From Pseudomonas fluorescens (GTDB lineage: Bacteria; Pseudomonadota; Gammaproteobacteria; Pseudomonadales; Pseudomonadaceae): a DNA stretch of 64,000 nucleotides. Position 1 is the first letter of the stretch; each line of letters starts with the position of its first letter. This document shows positions 1-8,447 of the stretch, one piece after another. The notes beneath the pieces are model-generated. The model saw nothing but the letters and a program-made list of their open reading frames with translations. It was not told the origin of the DNA and ran no database searches. The stretch spans positions 366,518 through 430,517 of the forward strand of contig NZ_CABVIR010000005.1 in the NCBI RefSeq assembly GCF_902498065.1, given 5' to 3'. A program made the position numbers and the translations under genes.

Positions 1-1
1 C

Positions 2-973
2 TGGGGTGGCCTGCGCGCCTCTCGCGACAGTGCGCAATGGGGCCTGCAGGCCAGTGAATTCGATCGCGACACGGTGGAATTGACGCTGCTCAGCGCAGTC
101 GCCAACACTTATGCGCAAGCGTTGTCATTGCAGGAACAACAGCGCATCGCGCAGCTCAATCTGGCGAATGCGCAAAAGGTTTTGAATCTGGTACAGACCC
201 GCTTCGACGCAGGCTCGGCCACCGCACTGGAACTGGCCCAGCAAAAGAGTCTGGTGGCCGCGCAACAACGGCAGTTGCCACAGGTTCAGCAACAAGCCGA
301 AGAAGCGCGAATCACCCTCGCCGCCCTCCTCGGTCGACCGGTTCAGGAGTTGAAGCTCGACGATCAACGCTTCGATCAGCTCAGTTGGCCGGTCATCGGC
401 GCGGGCGTGCCCAGCGACTTGCTCAACCGCCGCCCGGATATCGCTCGCGCCGAAGCGCAGTTGGCGGCGGCACGCGCCGACGTGACCGTGGCCCGGGCGA
501 AAATGCTGCCCACCGTGACATTGAGCGCCCAGCTCGGGTCTGGCGCCGACACCTTCAGCGATGTGCTGCGCAGCCCGTTCTACAACCTCACCGCCGGACT
601 GGTCGCACCGATCTTCAACAACGGCCGCCTGAGCGCCGAACGCGACAAAGCCACGGCGCGCCAGGAAGAGCTGCTGGAAACCTACCGTGGCGCGATCATC
701 AACGGCTTTGCTGACGTGGAAAAAGCCCTGACCGGTATTCGCGGACTGGACGCCCAGCGCCAATGGCAAAGTGAAGAATTGAATCAGGCGCAAACGGCGT
801 TCGACATTGCGCAAAGCCGCTATCAGGCCGGGGCCGAGGATTTGCTGACGGTGCTGGAGACGCAGCGCACGCTGTATACCGCGCAGGATCTGAATGTGCA
901 GCTGCGGTTGGCGAGGTTGCAGGCGAGTATTGCGCTGTACAAGGCGCTTGGGGGTGGGTGGCAGGTTTTGTGA
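2..973 (+). CDS. opmQ: Outer-membrane efflux channel, OpmQ-type (5' truncated by window)
   Basis: TolC/NodT-family outer-membrane factor. The open frame already runs from base 2 (WGGLRASRDSAQW...), so the start lies left of the window and about 323 C-terminal residues remain of the usual 470 or so. An internal GTG at 74 is not the start. Visible family features are the paired helical stretches (TYAQALSLQEQQRIAQLN, ALYKALGGGW at the end) and the SDLLNRRPDIARAEAQL motif typical of RND outer-membrane factors. Its place beside pvdP and pvdMNO fits OpmQ of the PvdRT-OpmQ pump, which recycles and secretes pyoverdine from the periplasm; pvdR and pvdT would then lie just outside the window. The channel family is certain from sequence; the OpmQ assignment is from context. 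Confidence 0.85.
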   Translation, partial: WGGLRASRDSAQWGLQASEFDRDTVELTLLSAVANTYAQALSLQEQQRIAQLNLANAQKVLNLVQTRFDAGSATALELAQQKSLVAAQQRQLPQVQQQAEEARITLAALLGRPVQELKLDDQRFDQLSWPVIGAGVPSDLLNRRPDIARAEAQLAAARADVTVARAKMLPTVTLSAQLGSGADTFSDVLRSPFYNLTAGLVAPIFNNGRLSAERDKATARQEELLETYRGAIINGFADVEKALTGIRGLDAQRQWQSEELNQAQTAFDIAQSRYQAGAEDLLTVLETQRTLYTAQDLNVQLRLARLQASIALYKALGGGWQVL

Positions 974-996
974 CTTGCAGCGCCAGTGAGTCCGCC

Positions 997-1068
997 ATCG
1001 CGAGCAGGCTCGCTCCCACATTAGTCCTGCGTACACCGTTCCATTGTGGGAGCGAGCCTGCTCGCGAT
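997..1068. repeat. REP pair (inverted, REPIN-like)
   Basis: A 24-base unit with core GCGAGCAGGCTCGCTCCCAC at 997-1020 is repeated as its reverse complement at 1045-1068, with a 24-base spacer. It fills the gap between the convergent opmQ and pvdP genes. This is a typical Pseudomonas extragenic palindrome and may also act as a bidirectional 3' stabiliser. Confidence 0.9.
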
Positions 1069-1093
1069 TGAACGATAACGCGGTATCTCTGGA

Positions 1094-2722
1094 TCAACTG
1101 GTAATCGGCTTGGCCTTCAGATTCCGCGCATACCACGGTCGCTGCGGCACTTTGCGGAACAGATCTTCCAGTTTCTTCTCGTCTTCGCCAAAGGTAATCC
1201 GCAGCGCCAGCTTCATGGTTTCCGGGTCCATTTCCACCGACTTGCCCGCCTGCAAACCCGGCGTGGTGTTGCAGCCGTGGGTGCTCGGGCCCAGCCAAGG
1301 ATCGTCGATCTCGACCCAGCGCCCGGGCGCAAACCAGGGCACGCCATTGACGTCCAGGCGACTCACTTCCCCCGGATGAAAGCGCTCGTGTGCGCAGAAC
1401 CAGTCTTCGAGACGGTCATCGATCCAGCCATGGAAATGCCAGAACACCGGGTTCACATGGGAGGAAAACGGGTCGCCAAGAAAGTCGTTTTCCGCCGCGA
1501 ACCAGCGGGCGGAAAAGTCTGCGGTGTCCCGCGCGAACGGCACAGGCTGGCCGTTGGACGGGTCGCGAGGCACCGATGCCCAGCGCATGTGCAACCAGTC
1601 ATGCAGGCCCAGTTCAACCTCGGAACCGAACTGCCCCAGGGTCAATTTCGCCAAGTAGCGCGGGTCACGGTAACGCGATTCCCAGACCTGAAAATTACTG
1701 TGGTAAGTCTCGGCCGTCTTGAGATCGGCCACCCACTGCGAATACTCGTCATCGTCATCGGCGCGCCAGGCGGGTGGCAGCGCGGTACCGTCGTGGTTGT
1801 CGAAGTAACGAGCAAAGCCTTGGCGATCACGCACCAGTTCCGGTTGCGGCAACGGAAACTGCTGCCAGGACGGCAAGTCTTGCAGGGAGCGCGCGGTGCC
1901 GAGCATGTGCCGGTGCATAAAGAAAAAGTCGATGCCTGAACCATTGCGGTCCTTGCGCGGACCACGCGCATCGCGCTCCTTGTCCCGCCGCCCCGGCTGC
2001 CAGCCGATACCACGCAAGGCGTTGCGTTTGTCTTCGGACAAGGTGTGCCATTTGTCTCGCGAAGCGTGCCAGAGCTGGTGGAACAAGCGGTGCTCGGGCG
2101 AAATCAGCCACGCCAGCAACGCCGGGCCCAGGCCCGTGCGCTCACGTGCTTCAGGGAACACTTGTTTGACCGCGACGAAACGATTGTCCTGAGCGGTCAA
2201 GGCCAGCGGACGATCCAGACGCAGCACGCGCCCACTCAAGGTGCCGCTGCCGGCATTGCCGAATGCGGCCCAGACCTCGTCCAGTGTGAAGGTGAACTCG
2301 TAATCCGGCGTCCCGGTCGGGGAGCGGGAATCGATCAAGCGCCAGCTCAACTCGGTGCTGTTCGTGCCCGCCAGATCGCCGAGGACGCGATAGCGCGGCG
2401 GCGGCCCGGCACGCAGCGCCTCGAACGTATCGAGAAAACCGTTGAGCCCTCGGCCCTTGTGACCGACATCAAGCAGCAGTTGCAGGCCCTCGCGAGCTAA
2501 ACCGTCGAGCCCGGCGTCACGGCCTTCGAAACGAATGTCCCAAACGCCTTGCAAGGTGTTGGCCAACCGCTGCCCGGCCACATCCGCGACGTCGAATGAC
2601 GCTTCGCCGGGGGTAATCGTCGGGTCCGGTTTTGTCAGTTCGCGATGCCCGTAATACGCCGCAGGCAGGGCAGCGCCGGTCAGTGCCAGGCCCGCCAGGA
2701 ACCATCGTCGAGAAATCGTCAT
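1094..2722 (-). CDS. pvdP: PvdP, periplasmic copper tyrosinase of pyoverdine maturation
   Basis: 542-residue enzyme that oxidises the tyrosine-derived ring of ferribactin in the periplasm, starting chromophore formation. The start at 2722 was chosen because it gives a clean Tat signal (SRRWFLAGLALTGAALPAA) preceded by AGGTAGGG; an upstream ATG at 2761 would bury that signal. Copper-ligand-type histidine clusters are visible: FFFMHRHMLG in the middle, and HVNPVFWHFHGWIDDRLEDW towards the C-terminus, as in tyrosinase CuA and CuB sites. It is transcribed away from pvdM, and a PvdS-type promoter lies at 2768-2791. Tat export agrees with the known periplasmic site of PvdP, PvdN, PvdO and PvdM action. 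Confidence 0.93.
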   Translation of the reverse strand: MTISRRWFLAGLALTGAALPAAYYGHRELTKPDPTITPGEASFDVADVAGQRLANTLQGVWDIRFEGRDAGLDGLAREGLQLLLDVGHKGRGLNGFLDTFEALRAGPPPRYRVLGDLAGTNSTELSWRLIDSRSPTGTPDYEFTFTLDEVWAAFGNAGSGTLSGRVLRLDRPLALTAQDNRFVAVKQVFPEARERTGLGPALLAWLISPEHRLFHQLWHASRDKWHTLSEDKRNALRGIGWQPGRRDKERDARGPRKDRNGSGIDFFFMHRHMLGTARSLQDLPSWQQFPLPQPELVRDRQGFARYFDNHDGTALPPAWRADDDDEYSQWVADLKTAETYHSNFQVWESRYRDPRYLAKLTLGQFGSEVELGLHDWLHMRWASVPRDPSNGQPVPFARDTADFSARWFAAENDFLGDPFSSHVNPVFWHFHGWIDDRLEDWFCAHERFHPGEVSRLDVNGVPWFAPGRWVEIDDPWLGPSTHGCNTTPGLQAGKSVEMDPETMKLALRITFGEDEKKLEDLFRKVPQRPWYARNLKAKPITS

Positions 2723-2767
2723 TGCCCTACCTGTGTCAGCCATGGAGCAGGCTTTATCCAAGCTAGA

Positions 2768-2791
2768 ACGTTCATCACCTCGACAAATTTA
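2768..2791 (-). promoter_or_regulatory. PvdS-type promoter of pvdP
   Basis: On the - strand TAAAT (2787-2791), 16 bases, then CGT (2768-2770). This is the iron-starvation sigma factor PvdS consensus with its exact spacing, 46 bases upstream of the pvdP start. Confidence 0.85.
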
Positions 2792-2796
2792 AGAGC

Positions 2797-2860
2797 ATCG
2801 CGAGCAGGCTCGCTCCCACAAGTAGTGCGCTAATCAGGCGGGAGCGAGCCTGCTCGCGAT
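2797..2860. repeat. REP pair between pvdP and pvdM promoters
   Basis: The same GCGAGCAGGCTCGCTCCCAC unit as at 997, at 2797-2820, with an inverted copy at 2838-2860 that lacks one base (GCGGGAGCGAGCC). It is wedged between the two divergent PvdS promoters, so it separates their transcripts rather than ending a gene. Confidence 0.88.
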
Positions 2861-2878
2861 GAGGCCCGCACAAACGAC

Positions 2879-2902
2879 TAAATTCTTGCCCTGGCCACTC
2901 GT
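2879..2902 (+). promoter_or_regulatory. PvdS-type promoter of pvdMNO
   Basis: TAAAT at 2879-2883, 16 bases, CGT at 2900-2902, directly upstream of pvdM with a leader of about 50 bases. Spacing and both cores match the consensus. Confidence 0.87.
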
Positions 2903-2959
2903 TCTTCCCAGATAGCAAAGGCCCCCGCGCCTGCACCCTCGACGGCGAACCTGACTGAG

Positions 2960-4315
2960 ATGGCAATGACAAAACCTCGTTCGAAAAAGGCTCTTTTCAT
3001 TGGCCTGCCCCTGGCGCTGGCCATCGCTGGCGCGGCGGGGTTTGCGGCCTGGGATTACTGGCTCAACGACAATCCCGGCTACCCGGTCGCGGTGATGAAA
3101 CAGGCCGATGAACTGCAAGAGCGCATCCTCTCGTTCGACAGCCACATCACCGTCCCGATGGATTTCGGCACCGCCGAAAACGAGGCTGACAAGGACGGTA
3201 GCGGTCAGTTCGACCTGGTCAAGGCGGCACGCGGTCGCCTGTCAGGCGCGGCGCTGACCATTTTCGGCTGGCCGGAAATCTGGAACGGCGACAACGCCCC
3301 GCACCGCCCGACCGCCGGGTTCATCGACGAAGCCCGTCACGAGCAGGAAACCCGCTACAAAATCATCAGCACCCTGGTGCGCGACTTCCCCAATCAGGTC
3401 GCCATCGCCTACACCCCGGACGATTTCCGACGCCTGCACGGCGAGGGCAAGTTCGCTGTGTTCATCAGCATGCTCAACGCCTACCCACTGGGCAACGACG
3501 TCAATGCCCTGGATAAATGGGCCGCCCGCGGAATGCGCATGTTCGGCTTCAGTTACGTGGGCAATAACGCCTGGGCCGACTCGTCCCGGCCACTGCCGTT
3601 TTTCAATGATTCCCGTGATGCGCTGGGCGGCCTGTCGGAGCTGGGCAAGCAGGCGGTGCATCGCCTGAACGACCTCGGGGTCATCATCGACGTGTCGCAA
3701 ATGTCGACCAAAGCGCTTGAGCAAGTCAGTCAATTGAGCCGTGCCCCGATGGTTGCCTCGCACTCGGCGCCACGGGCGCTGGTGGACATCCCGCGCAACC
3801 TCAGCGACAGCGAAATGCAGTTGATCAAGAACAGCGGCGGCGTGGTGCAGATCGTCGGTTTCCCGACCTACATCAAGCCCCTCAGTCAGGCCACCCAGGA
3901 CAAACTCAACGCCCTGCGTGCGCGTTTCGACCTGCAACCGTTGCAAGGCCTGGAGATGGCGCTGATGCCGGGCGATCCGGTGATCACCGTGTGGTCGGAA
4001 CAGCGCTTCGGCGAATACGCCAGTCAGCTCTACGGCATCATCGATGAAGAGCCCAAGGCCACCCTCAAGGATTACGGCGACGCCATCGATTATGCGGTGA
4101 AAAAAATCGGCATCGACCACGTCGGCATCAGCTCCGACTTCAACGACGGCGGCGGCCTTAACGGTTGGAAAGACGTCAGCGAGGCACGCAACGTGACCGC
4201 CGAGCTGATCAGTCGCGGCTACAGCGAAGCCGACATTGCCAAGCTCTGGGGCGGCAACTTCCTGCGGGTTTGGGATCAGGTGCAGAAGTCCTCCAGACCC
4301 GTCGCCAAACACTGA
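2960..4315 (+). CDS. pvdM: PvdM, periplasmic renal-dipeptidase-like pyoverdine maturation protein
   Basis: 451-residue member of the peptidase M19 (membrane/renal dipeptidase) family. The N-terminus has a basic stretch then a hydrophobic helix (LFIGLPLALAIAGAAGFAAW), a signal anchor or signal peptide. Family features are FDSH near residue 58 (the metal-site region, usually HxD), ASHSAPRAL in the middle and GISSDFNDGGG near the C-terminus. PvdM is required for ferribactin oxidation by PvdP in the periplasm rather than being a proven peptidase. A second in-frame ATG at 2966 is an equally possible start. It leads the pvdM-pvdN-pvdO operon; the next gene begins 29 bases downstream. Confidence 0.92.
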   Translation: MAMTKPRSKKALFIGLPLALAIAGAAGFAAWDYWLNDNPGYPVAVMKQADELQERILSFDSHITVPMDFGTAENEADKDGSGQFDLVKAARGRLSGAALTIFGWPEIWNGDNAPHRPTAGFIDEARHEQETRYKIISTLVRDFPNQVAIAYTPDDFRRLHGEGKFAVFISMLNAYPLGNDVNALDKWAARGMRMFGFSYVGNNAWADSSRPLPFFNDSRDALGGLSELGKQAVHRLNDLGVIIDVSQMSTKALEQVSQLSRAPMVASHSAPRALVDIPRNLSDSEMQLIKNSGGVVQIVGFPTYIKPLSQATQDKLNALRARFDLQPLQGLEMALMPGDPVITVWSEQRFGEYASQLYGIIDEEPKATLKDYGDAIDYAVKKIGIDHVGISSDFNDGGGLNGWKDVSEARNVTAELISRGYSEADIAKLWGGNFLRVWDQVQKSSRPVAKH

Positions 4316-4344
4316 CCTTCACCTTTGCCAAGCGAACCGAATCC

Positions 4345-5625
4345 ATGACCAACCGTCGTACCTTCCTCAAGCAGGCTGGCGTTATCGCGGCCGGCATCCC
4401 CCTGAGTTCCGCCGTCAGCCTGCCTGCGCTGGCCGCCACGCCGGCGCCGCTGCCCAAAGACAAATGGGCGCAGTTTCGCCAGTTGTTCAATCAGGACCCC
4501 GACTACCTGCATTTCGCCAACTTTCTGGTGACCTCGCACCCACGACCGGTGCGCGAGGCGATCGAGATGCACCGCGCCAACCTCGATCGCAACCCCGGTC
4601 TGGCGATGGACTGGCATCGCGGTGAAACCGAACGCCGCGAAGAAGAAGTCCGCGTGTGGGCCGGCCGTTACCTGAACGCCAAACCGTCGCAGATCGCCCT
4701 GACCGGCAGCACCACCGAAGGCCTGGCAATGATTTATGCCGGTATTCATGTGCGTCCGGATCAGGAAATCCTCACCAGCGAGCATGAACACTACGCGGCC
4801 AACAGCGTGTTCGAATTCCGCACGCAGAAGGACGGCACCCAGGTGCGCAAAATCAAATTGTTCGAGGACCCGTACAAGGTTTCGACCGACGAAATACTGG
4901 CTTCGATTACCCGCAACATCCGTCCCGAGACCCGCGTGCTGGGCATGACTTGGGTGCACTCCGGCAGCGGTGTGAAATTGCCGATCGGCGAGATCGGCAA
5001 ACTGGTCGCCGAGAAAAACCGCGACCGCGAGGAAAAGGATCGCATCCTTTATGTCGTCGATGGCGTCCACGGTTTCGGCGTGGAAAACCTCGATTTCCCG
5101 GACATGCATTGCGACTATTTCATCGCCGGCACCCACAAATGGATGTTCGGGCCACGGGGCACCGGGGTCATCTGCGCCCGCTCGGACGAGATGAAAGATG
5201 TCACGCCGACCATCCCGACGTTCTCCGAAGCGACCACGTTTTCGACCGTGATGACCTACGGCGGCTATCACTCGTTTGAACACCGCTGGGCGCTGACCGA
5301 AGCGTTCAAATTGCATCTGGACCTGGGCAAGGCCGAGGTTCAGGCGCGCATTCACGAGATCAACAGCTACCTGAAAAAGCGCTTGCAGGCGCATCCGTCG
5401 GTGGAGCTCGTCACGCCGCTGTCGCCTGAGTATTCCGCCGGTTTCACGTTCTTCCGCATCAAGAACCGCGACTGCGAGGAAGTGGCCAATTTCCTGATGG
5501 ACCAGCGCGTGGTCTGTGATGCCGTCGACCGTGATGTCGGGCCGATCATTCGCCTGTCCCCGGGCCTGCTCAACACCGAGGCGCACATCGATCGCGTCGT
5601 GGCGCTGTTGGCCAGCAAGCTCTGA
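4345..5625 (+). CDS. pvdN: PvdN, Tat-exported PLP-dependent side-chain enzyme
   Basis: 426-residue class-V aminotransferase-fold protein that modifies the N-terminal glutamate side chain of pyoverdine in the periplasm, giving the succinamide form. The start at 4345 opens with NRRTFLKQAG, a near-perfect twin-arginine motif, followed by a hydrophobic stretch ending in PALAATPAP. The open frame extends further upstream, but only into out-of-frame overlap with pvdM. The PLP-binding lysine is visible in FIAGTHKWMFGPRGTG and the phosphate region in ALTGSTTEGLAM. It sits between pvdM and pvdO in one operon. Confidence 0.93.
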   Translation: MTNRRTFLKQAGVIAAGIPLSSAVSLPALAATPAPLPKDKWAQFRQLFNQDPDYLHFANFLVTSHPRPVREAIEMHRANLDRNPGLAMDWHRGETERREEEVRVWAGRYLNAKPSQIALTGSTTEGLAMIYAGIHVRPDQEILTSEHEHYAANSVFEFRTQKDGTQVRKIKLFEDPYKVSTDEILASITRNIRPETRVLGMTWVHSGSGVKLPIGEIGKLVAEKNRDREEKDRILYVVDGVHGFGVENLDFPDMHCDYFIAGTHKWMFGPRGTGVICARSDEMKDVTPTIPTFSEATTFSTVMTYGGYHSFEHRWALTEAFKLHLDLGKAEVQARIHEINSYLKKRLQAHPSVELVTPLSPEYSAGFTFFRIKNRDCEEVANFLMDQRVVCDAVDRDVGPIIRLSPGLLNTEAHIDRVVALLASKL

Positions 5626-5654
5626 CACACCGATTCCCTTTAGCGAGAATGCTC

Positions 5655-6560
5655 ATGAAAAACATCCTGCACAGACTCGGATCGTCGCGCCCACAATCGC
5701 GGGCGTTGACCCTGCTGGCATTGCTCGGCGCCGCGTTGTCCTGCGGTGCCCAGGCCTCCACTGCGCCGCTGCCGGGCAAGGTGTTCAAGGACTGCCGCCA
5801 CTGCCCGGAAATGGTGGTGCTGCCCGCCGGCACCTTCACCATGGGCACACCGGAAGGTGAAGTCGGTCGCGAACCCGATGAAGGCCCGATGCACGAAGTG
5901 ACGTTCGCCAAGCCCTTCGCCATGAGCCGTTACCAGATCACCGCCGGTGAATGGGACCACTACCTGAAGGAAACCGGGATCACCCTCCCCGACGGCGACA
6001 CCCGCCCCGGCCGCGAGTGCATCAACAGCAAACCGCGTTATCCACAGGGCCCGCGCCAGCCGGCGGTGTGCATGAATTTCGCCGAGGTCAGCGCGTATGT
6101 CGCGTGGCTGTCGCTCAAGACCGGCCAGCACTACCACATCGTCAGCGAGGCACAGCGCGAATACGCCGCCCGTGCCGGATCAACCGGACCGTTCCCGTTC
6201 CCGTTCGATGAGGGCACCGAGTACAGCATCGCCACCCACGCCAATACGTACGGGCCAACCGACGGTTTCAGCTACACCTCCCCGGCCGGCAGCTACCCGC
6301 CGAACGCCTTCGGCATGTACGACATGCACGGCAATGTCTACGAGTGGATCGCCGACTGTGAACACAGCGATTACGTCGGCGCCCCCACCGACGGCAGCGC
6401 CTGGGTCGAAGGCAACTGCGAAGCCCTGCAGATTCGCGGCAACGACTGGGGCGAAGCGCCGGTGTTCTCGCGTTCCGGCAACCGCAACAACATCTACCCG
6501 CAAACCCGTGGCGACTGGATCGGTTTCCGCGTGGTACGCGAGCTGCCGTCCAAAGGCTGA
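5655..6560 (+). CDS. pvdO: PvdO, formylglycine-enzyme-fold dihydropyoverdine oxidase
   Basis: 301 residues with the SUMF1/formylglycine-generating-enzyme (C-type lectin) fold: MVVLPAGTFTMGTPEGE, then MSRYQITAGEWDHYLKET, and the C-terminal GRP-like block QTRGDWIGFRVVREL. PvdO carries out the final ring oxidation that turns dihydropyoverdine into fluorescent pyoverdine in the periplasm. Residues 1-35 form a Sec signal peptide ending in AQAS. I prefer ATG 5655 over 5649 because the GAG of the ribosome site (5645-5647) is 7 bases from 5655 and only one from 5649. Last gene of pvdMNO. Confidence 0.92.
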   Translation: MKNILHRLGSSRPQSRALTLLALLGAALSCGAQASTAPLPGKVFKDCRHCPEMVVLPAGTFTMGTPEGEVGREPDEGPMHEVTFAKPFAMSRYQITAGEWDHYLKETGITLPDGDTRPGRECINSKPRYPQGPRQPAVCMNFAEVSAYVAWLSLKTGQHYHIVSEAQREYAARAGSTGPFPFPFDEGTEYSIATHANTYGPTDGFSYTSPAGSYPPNAFGMYDMHGNVYEWIADCEHSDYVGAPTDGSAWVEGNCEALQIRGNDWGEAPVFSRSGNRNNIYPQTRGDWIGFRVVRELPSKG

Positions 6561-6573
6561 GCCCCCTCCCCTT

Positions 6574-6596
6574 CGGCCGCCGCCAGTCGGCGGCCG
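6574..6596 (+). terminator. GC-rich hairpin after pvdO
   Basis: Perfect 9-bp stem CGGCCGCCG / CGGCGGCCG with loop CCAGT. No T-run follows, and the pvdE promoter starts 3 bases later, so termination may be partial. Confidence 0.6.
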
Positions 6597-6598
6597 TC

Positions 6599-6622
6599 TA
6601 AATTAAACGCCTGACCACACGT
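6599..6622 (+). promoter_or_regulatory. PvdS-type promoter of pvdE
   Basis: TAAAT 6599-6603, 16 bases, CGT 6620-6622; the wider -35 reads CTAAATTAA. About 40 bases upstream of the pvdE ATG. Confidence 0.88.
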
Positions 6623-6662
6623 TCTACTGGGTATGCCTCACGACCCAAGGGACCGTCCTCAA

Positions 6663-8324
6663 ATGCATCTCCTCAAGACCCAGCCTACGCGCGGTGCAAT
6701 TCATGAATTGTTCACCCTCCTGAAACCGTTCCGGCTGGTGGTCAGCCTGTCGATCATTCTGGGCATGGTGGGCGGTCTGAGCGTGACGGTGCTGCTGGCC
6801 ACGATCAACAATGCGCTGCATTCGCAAAGCGGCCTGACCCAAGGCGTGGTTGCGCTGTTCGGCGGCCTCTGCCTGTTGGCCCTGGCGAGTTCAATCTGCT
6901 CGGACATCGGCACCAACTATGTTGGCCAGCACATCATTGCCAAGCTGCGCAAAGAGCTGGGAGAAAAGGTGCTGTCGGCGCCCATCGAACAGATCGAACG
7001 CTATCGCAGCCACCGTTTGATCCCGGTGCTGACCCATGACGTCGACACCATCAGCGACTTCGCATTTGCCTTCGCGCCGCTGGCCATTTCCCTGACCGTG
7101 ACCCTCGGCTGCATGGGCTACCTGGCCCTGTTGTCGTGGCCGATGTTCCTGATGATGGTGTTGGCGATTGCCATCGGCACAGGCATCCAGTTCTACGCCC
7201 AGGGCAAAGGCATCAAAGGCTTCATGGCCGCCCGTGACGCCGAAGACGAACTGCAAAAACACTACAACGCCATTGCCGGCGGCGCCAAGGAACTGCGCAT
7301 TCACCGTCCGCGCCGCCAGCGCATGTTCACTTCGGGTATCCAGGGCACGGCCGACTTCATCTGCAACACCCAGGTGCGCTCGATCAATACCTTCGTGATC
7401 GCCAAGACGCTGGGGTCGATGCTGTTCTTCGTGGTCATCGGCCTTGCGCTGGCCCTGCAATCGTTCTGGCCGAGCGCCGACAAGTCGGTGATGAGCGGCT
7501 TCGTCCTGGTGTTGCTGTACATGAAAGGCCCGATCGAGCATCTGGTCGGCACCTTGCCGGTGGTCAGCCGGGCGCGGATTGCCTTCCGCCGCATCGCCGA
7601 ACTGTCGAGCCGGTTTTCCTCGCCCGAGCCGCACCTGCTGCTCAACGACACCGGCAAAAAACCGGCCGTGGTCAACAGCCTGCAACTGGACAACGTCAGC
7701 TATGCCTTCCCGGCCGCACCGGGCAGCGAAGCGTTCCGCCTGGGGCCGGTGAACCTGACCATCGAACAGGGCGACATCATTTTCATCGTCGGCGAAAACG
7801 GCTGTGGCAAGACCACCTTGATCAAGTTGCTGCTGGGGCTGTATGCGCCGCAACAAGGCGCCATCCTGCTCAACGGCGAAGGCATCGATGCGCAGAACCG
7901 TGACGACTACCGCCAATTGTTCACCACGATTTTTGCCGACTACTACCTGTTCGATGACGTGGTGCAGGGCGATCAGCACATTCCCGAAGACGCCAACAAA
8001 TACCTGCAACGCCTGGAAATCGCGCACAAGGTCAGCGTCAAGGACGGCAGTTTCACCACCACCGACCTGTCCACCGGCCAGCGTAAACGCCTGGCACTGG
8101 TCAATGCCTGGCTGGAAGAACGTCCGGTGCTGGTGTTTGACGAATGGGCGGCCGACCAGGACCCGACATTCCGCCGGATCTTCTACACCGAGCTGCTTCC
8201 GGACCTCAAGCGCCTGGGCAAAACCATCATCGTCATCTCCCACGACGATCGCTATTTCGACATGGCCGATCAACTGGTGCGCATGGAATCGGGCCGAGTG
8301 GTGACGGAGCGGGCGACCGCCTGA
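6663..8324 (+). CDS. pvdE: PvdE, inner-membrane ABC exporter of ferribactin
   Basis: 553-residue half-transporter of the cyclic-peptide ABC exporter type, which moves acylated ferribactin from cytoplasm to periplasm. The N-terminal half has about six membrane spans (LVVSLSIILGMVGGLSVTVL, ISLTVTLGCMGYLALLS, MLFFVVIGLALALQSF). The ATPase half has Walker A GENGCGKTTLIKLLLG, a shortened signature LSTGQRKRLALV and Walker B VLVFDEWAADQDP. An ATG at 6633 would add ten residues; 6663 was chosen because AAGGGA lies just upstream and the residues from 6633 look uncoded. It has its own PvdS promoter and precedes fpvA. Confidence 0.94.
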   Translation: MHLLKTQPTRGAIHELFTLLKPFRLVVSLSIILGMVGGLSVTVLLATINNALHSQSGLTQGVVALFGGLCLLALASSICSDIGTNYVGQHIIAKLRKELGEKVLSAPIEQIERYRSHRLIPVLTHDVDTISDFAFAFAPLAISLTVTLGCMGYLALLSWPMFLMMVLAIAIGTGIQFYAQGKGIKGFMAARDAEDELQKHYNAIAGGAKELRIHRPRRQRMFTSGIQGTADFICNTQVRSINTFVIAKTLGSMLFFVVIGLALALQSFWPSADKSVMSGFVLVLLYMKGPIEHLVGTLPVVSRARIAFRRIAELSSRFSSPEPHLLLNDTGKKPAVVNSLQLDNVSYAFPAAPGSEAFRLGPVNLTIEQGDIIFIVGENGCGKTTLIKLLLGLYAPQQGAILLNGEGIDAQNRDDYRQLFTTIFADYYLFDDVVQGDQHIPEDANKYLQRLEIAHKVSVKDGSFTTTDLSTGQRKRLALVNAWLEERPVLVFDEWAADQDPTFRRIFYTELLPDLKRLGKTIIVISHDDRYFDMADQLVRMESGRVVTERATA

Positions 8325-8393
8325 GCCTCCTTGAATTCAACGACCTCGATGATTTTCGGAGATTGTTTTCCGGTTTCGTCGGGGTGATGCGTC

Positions 8394-8413
8394 TAATAAT
8401 AATTATCATTAAC
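8394..8413. promoter_or_regulatory. Fur box upstream of fpvA
   Basis: AATAATAATTATCATTA matches the AT-rich Fur operator (GATAATGATAATCATTATC) as three imperfect hexamers. It lies 35-54 bases before the fpvA start. No PvdS box was found in this gap, so direct Fur repression, perhaps with an FpvI-type sigma promoter, is likely. Confidence 0.8.
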
Positions 8414-8447
8414 TAAAAAACTGCACACCTTAGGAGCGATTTGAGCA

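Noticed and set aside
8325..8447. A PvdS box upstream of fpvA
   Set aside because: CTAAT occurs at 8393-8397, but no CGT follows at 16 or 17 bases. Only the Fur box is supported.
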